Assembly (NCBI RefSeq): GCF_028200735.1
Contig: NZ_JAQKPV010000016.1
Coordinates: forward strand, 37,888 to 101,887
Direction of reading: 5' to 3'
Length of the DNA stretch: 64,000 nucleotides
DNA from: Streptomyces sp. ACA25
Lineage (GTDB): Bacteria; Actinomycetota; Actinomycetes; Streptomycetales; Streptomycetaceae
The translations under genes were made by a program, and so were the position numbers. Of this stretch, positions 60,062 to 64,000 are shown one piece after another (within the stretch, counting starts at the first letter, position 1; every line of letters begins with the position of its first letter). Below the pieces are notes generated by a model. The model had not been told where the DNA came from and did no database searches. It saw nothing but the letters and a program-made list of their open reading frames with translations.

Positions 60062-61654
60062 GTGAACGCGGCGGAGGAAGCGGCGCGGCGGCGTACGTTC
60101 GCCGTGATCAGTCACCCGGACGCGGGTAAGTCGACACTGACCGAGGCGCTGGCCCTGCACGCCCGGGCCATCACCTCGGCGGGGGCTGTGCACGGCAAAG
60201 GTGACCGGCGCGGAGTGGCGTCGGACTGGATGGAGATGGAGAAGACCCGCGGGATCTCGGTGACCTCCGCGGTGCTCCAGTTCACCTACCGGGACCTGGT
60301 GCTCAATCTGCTGGACACCCCCGGCCACGCCGACTTCTCGGAGGACACCTACCGGGTGCTGGCCGCGGTGGACTGCGCGGTGATGCTGATCGACGCGGCC
60401 AAGGGGCTGGAGGAGCAGACCCGCAAGCTGTTCGACGTGTGCCGGCACCGCGGCATCCCCGTGATCACCTTTATCAACAAGTGGGACCGGCCCGGCCGTG
60501 AGGCCCTGGAGCTGCTGGACGAGATCGAGCAGGAGTTCAGGCTCCTTCCCACCCCGGTGACCTGGCCGGTGGGCATCGCCAGCGACCTCCGCGGCCTGGT
60601 GGACGTCCGGGAGCCCGGCCGGATGCTGCGCTACACCCGCACGCCCGGGGGTGCGAAGGAAGCGATCGAGGAGGCCGTCACGGCCGACCGAGCCGCCGAG
60701 GAGGAGGGCGAGGACTGGCAGCGGGCCACGGACGAACTGGAGCTGCTGGGGGAAACCGGTGCCCGGCACGATCCCGAAACGTTCCTGGCGGGTGAGTCGA
60801 CGCCGGTCTTCTTCGGTGCCGCGCTGTCCAACATCGGCGTGCGCCTGCTGCTGGACGCGGTGGTCGACCTCGCGCCGCCGCCCGGCCCCCGGGAGCAGTC
60901 CGACGGTGGCCACCGTCCGCTCGAGGCACCGTTCTCCGGCCTGGTTTTCAAGGTGCAGGCCAATATGGACCGGTCCCACCGGGACCGGATCGCGTTCGTG
61001 CGGGTGTGCTCGGGCATCTTCGAGCGCGGCATGACCGTGACCCGCGCCGCCAGCGGCCGGCCCTTCGCCACCAAGTACGCCCACAGCGTCTTCGGACAGG
61101 ACCGCTCCTCGGTGGACACCGCCTATCCCGGAGATGTGGTGGGGCTGGTCAACGCGGCGGCCCTCCGGGTCGGCGACACCCTCTACGACGGGAAGCGGGT
61201 GGAGTTTCCGCCCATGCCGACGTTCGCCCCCGAGCACTTCGCGGTGGTGCGGCCGGTGGATATCGGAAAGACCAAACAGTTCCGGCGCGGCATCGCCCAG
61301 CTGGACGAGGAAGGCGTGGTGCAGGTGCTGGTCTCCGACATCCGCGGGGAACAGGCACCGGTACTCGCGGCGGTGGGGCCCATGCAGTTCGACGTGGTGA
61401 GCCACCGGATGGAATTCGAGTTCTCGGCTCCCGTGCGGCTGGAGTCGCTGGGCTACAGCGTGGCCAGGGCCACCGACGCGGCGGGGGGTGAGGCGCTGAA
61501 CCGCTCCCGGCTGGTGCACGGCGAGTCGATGCTTCGGGTGAAGGACAAGGTGGTGCTGGCGCTCTTCCCCAGCCGCTGGCACATCAATTCCTTCGAGCGC
61601 GAGTTCCCCGATTCACCCCTCGAGCCGCTGATCGCCGCCCACGGCACCGGCTGA
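60062..61654 (+). CDS. prfC: Peptide chain release factor 3 (RF3)
   Basis: A 530-residue GTPase that removes class I release factors from the ribosome. P-loop SHPDAGKSTLTEALALHA, switch I region GDRRGVASDWMEMEKTRGIS, G3 LLDTPGHADFSED, G4 FINKWDRPGRE. The later half shows EF-G-like domains (GQDRSSVDTAYPGDVVGLVN and GPMQFDVVSHRMEFEF). Length is standard. GTG at 60062 with GAGGGGGC upstream. RF3 is missing from many bacteria; here it is intact. Confidence 0.97.
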   Translation: MNAAEEAARRRTFAVISHPDAGKSTLTEALALHARAITSAGAVHGKGDRRGVASDWMEMEKTRGISVTSAVLQFTYRDLVLNLLDTPGHADFSEDTYRVLAAVDCAVMLIDAAKGLEEQTRKLFDVCRHRGIPVITFINKWDRPGREALELLDEIEQEFRLLPTPVTWPVGIASDLRGLVDVREPGRMLRYTRTPGGAKEAIEEAVTADRAAEEEGEDWQRATDELELLGETGARHDPETFLAGESTPVFFGAALSNIGVRLLLDAVVDLAPPPGPREQSDGGHRPLEAPFSGLVFKVQANMDRSHRDRIAFVRVCSGIFERGMTVTRAASGRPFATKYAHSVFGQDRSSVDTAYPGDVVGLVNAAALRVGDTLYDGKRVEFPPMPTFAPEHFAVVRPVDIGKTKQFRRGIAQLDEEGVVQVLVSDIRGEQAPVLAAVGPMQFDVVSHRMEFEFSAPVRLESLGYSVARATDAAGGEALNRSRLVHGESMLRVKDKVVLALFPSRWHINSFEREFPDSPLEPLIAAHGTG

Positions 61655-61664
61655 GAAACCTCCT

Positions 61665-61703
61665 GGGGCCCTGCCGGCACCGTGCCGGTGCCGGCAGGGC
61701 CCC
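61665..61703. terminator. Bidirectional terminator hairpin
   Basis: GGGGCCCTGCCGGCACCG and its perfect complement form an 18-bp stem around a 3-nt loop TGC, between the convergent prfC and MerR genes. Confidence 0.88.
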
Positions 61704-61721
61704 GGCCGCAGCCGCCGTTAT

Positions 61722-62120
61722 TCATCCCTCGCCGTCGAGCCTGCGGCGCAGGGTGGCAGCGAAGTCCTCAGCCGACCGCAGCTGCGCCCGCAGCTTCTCG
61801 CAGCGGGCCTCGGCAATCCGGTGGAAACCGCTCAGCTGCTCCCGGAGCTGCTCCTGCTCCTCCGTTCCGGCATCCTCCGCAGTGAGCCGGTCGGTGATCG
61901 CCAGCAACTCCCGCATTTCGTCCAGCGAGAAGTCCAGCGGCTTCATCCGGCGCACCACCATCAGGCGGTCGACGTCCGCATCGGTGTAGAGGCGGAATCC
62001 GCCCTTGCTCCGGGCCGATGGGCTGACCAGGCCCATCTCCTCGTAGTGCCGGATGGTGCGCAGTGACAGTCCGGTCCGCTCGGCGACCTGCCCGATCTGC
62101 ATCTGCCGCTCGTCTGCCAC
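61722..62120 (-). CDS. MerR family transcriptional regulator
   Basis: A 132-residue regulator. N-terminal winged helix: IGQVAERTGLSLRTIRHYEE MGLVSPSARSKGGFRLYTD, then DVDRLMVVRRMKPLDFSLDE. A coiled-coil dimer helix follows (TEEQEQLREQLSGFHRIAEA). No metal-binding cysteines at the C-terminus, so the signal is not a metal of the MerR type. Start GTG at 62120 is preceded by GGGG at 10 nt; GTG 62129 or ATG 62102 are alternatives. It faces the SulP gene and may control it. A small ACACC/GGTGT repeat overlaps its start region. Confidence 0.9.
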   Translation of the reverse strand: MADERQMQIGQVAERTGLSLRTIRHYEEMGLVSPSARSKGGFRLYTDADVDRLMVVRRMKPLDFSLDEMRELLAITDRLTAEDAGTEEQEQLREQLSGFHRIAEARCEKLRAQLRSAEDFAATLRRRLDGEG

Positions 62121-62484
62121 TACAGGCACACCCCTTAGGTGTCAGGTCGTCTTCACATTTCTCAAGGTCAAGCGTATCCCGTGAGATGAATCACAGGCCG
62201 TGAGGCCAATTTTGCCTCGTATTCACAGAACAGGACCCTACCCACCTCTCACGTCAGGGTAGAGTTGGATCTCGGGTGAACCCGCAGCGCCCACCCCACG
62301 GGCCGCTGCGGAACCGACGCCCGCAGACTTCCGGGCAATGATGCCCGACTGACAGCCGCCGCAGGCTGTCCACCCCGTCACCGGCCGCCGTTGCACATCG
62401 GCGGCTCCTGCCGGGCCTCCTTTTCCTCGCACGTCGCGCACGACGCGCGCAGCCGTGCTGCGCGCCCGAACAGAGATCGGATGC
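62121..62484. other. Divergent MerR/SulP intergenic region
   Basis: About 360 bp. Minus strand: TTGACC-like sequence near 62167 could be part of the MerR promoter. A TAGAGT near 62252 could be a -10 for SulP, giving a leader of roughly 220 nt. ACACC-CCTTA-GGTGT at 62128-62142 is a short operator-like repeat. No gene seen. Confidence 0.4.
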
Positions 62485-63993
62485 ATGTCCGCCGAAACCC
62501 CGACGGCCTCCCGGCCGCGTCTGCGTCTGTCCCGTCCTGACTGGCTGTCGCCGAAGGTCTTCCGTACCGAGGTCCTCGCGGGTCTGGTCGTGGCGCTGGC
62601 GCTGATTCCCGAGGCGATCTCCTTCTCCATCATCGCCGGCGTCGATCCCAGCGTCGGCCTGTTCGCCTCCTTCACCATGGCGGTCGTCATCTCCGTCGTC
62701 GGTGGGCGCAAGGCGATGATCTCCGCGGCCACCGGTGCCATAGCACTGGTCATCGCGCCCCTCAACCACCAGCACGGCCTGGGCTACCTGATCGGCGCCG
62801 TCATCCTGGGCGGCCTGATGCAGATCGCCATGGGCGCCATGGGCGCGGCGAAGCTGATGCGGTTCGTCCCGCGCAGCGTGATGGTCGGTTTCGTCAACGC
62901 GCTGGCCATCCTGATCTTCCTGGCCCAGGTGCCGGAACTGCAGAACGTCCCCGTCACCGTGTATCTGCTGGTGATCGCCGGTCTGGCGATGATGGTGTTC
63001 TTCCCCCGGATCACCAAGGCGGTGCCCGCCCCGCTGGTGTCGATCGTGATCCTCACCGTGATCACCATCGCCGCCGCCCTGGTGGTGCCCACCGTCGGCG
63101 ACAAGGGCGAGCTGCCCTCGGCCCTGCCGGTGCCCGGCCTGCCCGATGTGCCCCTCACCATGGAGGCACTGGGCATCATCGCCCCCTACGCCTTCGCGTT
63201 CGCCCTGGTCGGGCTCATGGAATCGCTGATGACCGCCAAGCTCGTCGACGACATCACCGACACCCACTCCAACAAGACCCGCGAGTCCCTGGGCCAGGGC
63301 GTCGCCAACGTCGTCACCGGCTTCTTCGGCGGCATGGGCGGCTGCGCCATGATCGGCCAGACCATGATCAATGTGAAGACCTCCGGAGCCCGCACCAGGC
63401 TGTCGACCTTCCTGTCCGGGGTCTTCCTCATGGTGCTGTGCATCGCCTTCGGACCCGTGGTCTCCCAGATCCCGATGGCCGCCCTGGTCGCCGTGATGAT
63501 CCTGGTCGCCTTCGCCACCTTCGACTGGCACTCGGTCAACCCCCGCACCCTGCAGCGGATGCCGATCAGCGAAACCGTGGTCATGACCGTGACCGTGGCC
63601 GTCACCGTCCTCTCCCACAACCTGGCCATCGGCGTCATCGCCGGCGTCATCACCGCCTGCATCGCCTTCGCCCGCCGCGTCGCCCACCTCGCGAACGTCT
63701 CCGGTGTCATCGACCCCGACGGCAACCAGGTCGTCTACTCCGTCACCGGCGAACTCTTCTTCGCCTCCTCCAACGACCTCGTCTATCAGTTCCACTACAA
63801 GGACGACCCCGACGACGTCATCATCGACCTCTCCAGCGCCCACATCTGGGACGCCTCCTCCGTCGCCGCCCTCGACGCCGTCGAAACCAAGTACGCCGCC
63901 CGCGGCAAACGCGTCACCATCATCGGCCTCAACACCCACAGCGCCGCCATCCGCGAACGACTCGGCGGCCAACTCACCAGCCAGTCAACTTGA
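62485..63993 (+). CDS. SulP family anion transporter with STAS domain
   Basis: A 502-residue membrane protein for sulfate, bicarbonate or another anion. About ten to twelve helices: ALALIPEAISFSIIAGVDPS, GRKAMISAATGAIALVIAPL and GMGGCAMIGQTMINVKTSGA carry the usual SulP signature. The C-terminal STAS domain (QVVYSVTGELFFASSNDLVY, then DVIIDLSSAHIWDASSVAAL) is cytoplasmic. Start ATG at 62485 with a GATCGGA site. No carbonic anhydrase or sulfur-assimilation gene is within the window to fix the anion. A MerR gene is divergent. Confidence 0.94.
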   Translation: MSAETPTASRPRLRLSRPDWLSPKVFRTEVLAGLVVALALIPEAISFSIIAGVDPSVGLFASFTMAVVISVVGGRKAMISAATGAIALVIAPLNHQHGLGYLIGAVILGGLMQIAMGAMGAAKLMRFVPRSVMVGFVNALAILIFLAQVPELQNVPVTVYLLVIAGLAMMVFFPRITKAVPAPLVSIVILTVITIAAALVVPTVGDKGELPSALPVPGLPDVPLTMEALGIIAPYAFAFALVGLMESLMTAKLVDDITDTHSNKTRESLGQGVANVVTGFFGGMGGCAMIGQTMINVKTSGARTRLSTFLSGVFLMVLCIAFGPVVSQIPMAALVAVMILVAFATFDWHSVNPRTLQRMPISETVVMTVTVAVTVLSHNLAIGVIAGVITACIAFARRVAHLANVSGVIDPDGNQVVYSVTGELFFASSNDLVYQFHYKDDPDDVIIDLSSAHIWDASSVAALDAVETKYAARGKRVTIIGLNTHSAAIRERLGGQLTSQST

Positions 63994-64000
63994 CCCGGCC

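Overview
The window is high-GC actinobacterial DNA, most likely from Streptomyces or a close relative. The pointers are very GC-rich codon third positions, frequent GTG and some TTG starts, many 4-bp ATGA/GTGA gene overlaps, mycothiol-linked genes, a snapalysin, CebR-type operators (TGGGAGCGCTCCCA) and several genes that look leaderless. This is read from the sequence alone; no database search was run.

Layout. 1-16.7 kb is mixed chromosome: the end of an ABC transporter, a large LAL-type LuxR regulator, a Na+/Ca2+ antiporter-type exchanger, a sulfotransferase facing a DUF234-type ATPase, methyltransferase, glutathionyl-hydroquinone reductase-like and glutathione peroxidase genes, an M20 peptidase, a NUDIX protein, and decayed genes (an MFS transporter and a protease tail). 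16.7-23.4 kb has a truncated carboxymuconolactone decarboxylase, DoxX, a mycothiol-dependent formaldehyde dehydrogenase coupled to a metallo-beta-lactamase-fold hydrolase, a secreted GH6-CBM2 cellulase under a CebR operator, a second CebR operator with no target gene, and a snapalysin.

23.5-33.3 kb is the most striking part: a self-contained selenocysteine locus. A minus-strand series tRNA-Sec, selA, selB, formate dehydrogenase alpha subunit, Fe-S subunit and NrfD-type membrane subunit faces selD on the plus strand. The alpha subunit has an in-frame TGA at the position of the active-site selenocysteine. It is followed by a hairpin whose GGUCU apical loop starts 21 nt from the U of UGA, as I recall for E. 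coli fdhF. The window therefore holds the whole dedicated pathway and a client enzyme.

33.4-38 kb carries recQ, a YchJ-like SEC-C protein, DUF5709 and DUF4032 proteins. 38-49.2 kb is a carbohydrate-uptake locus: a LacI regulator, a five-gene Opp-type ABC importer (minus strand), and a divergent operon of a cytoplasmic GH30 glycosidase, a Gfo/Idh/MocA oxidoreductase and a PmoA/DUF6807 protein. Motifs of the form TGAAAnTTTCG or other GAAA/TTTC inverted repeats sit at the regulator, importer and GH30 promoters and suggest one regulon.

49.5-53.5 kb is a compact set: a HemK/MTQ2-like methyltransferase, a CDGSH protein, a heme-oxygenase-fold iron enzyme translationally coupled to a GCS2-type carboxylate-amine ligase, and a nucleoside-kinase-like protein. 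54-64 kb holds a VOC protein, an alditol oxidase-like flavoprotein, an ECF sigma factor fused to a zinc-finger/membrane/repeat tail, a helical hypothetical, a methyltransferase, peptide release factor 3, a MerR regulator and a SulP anion transporter.
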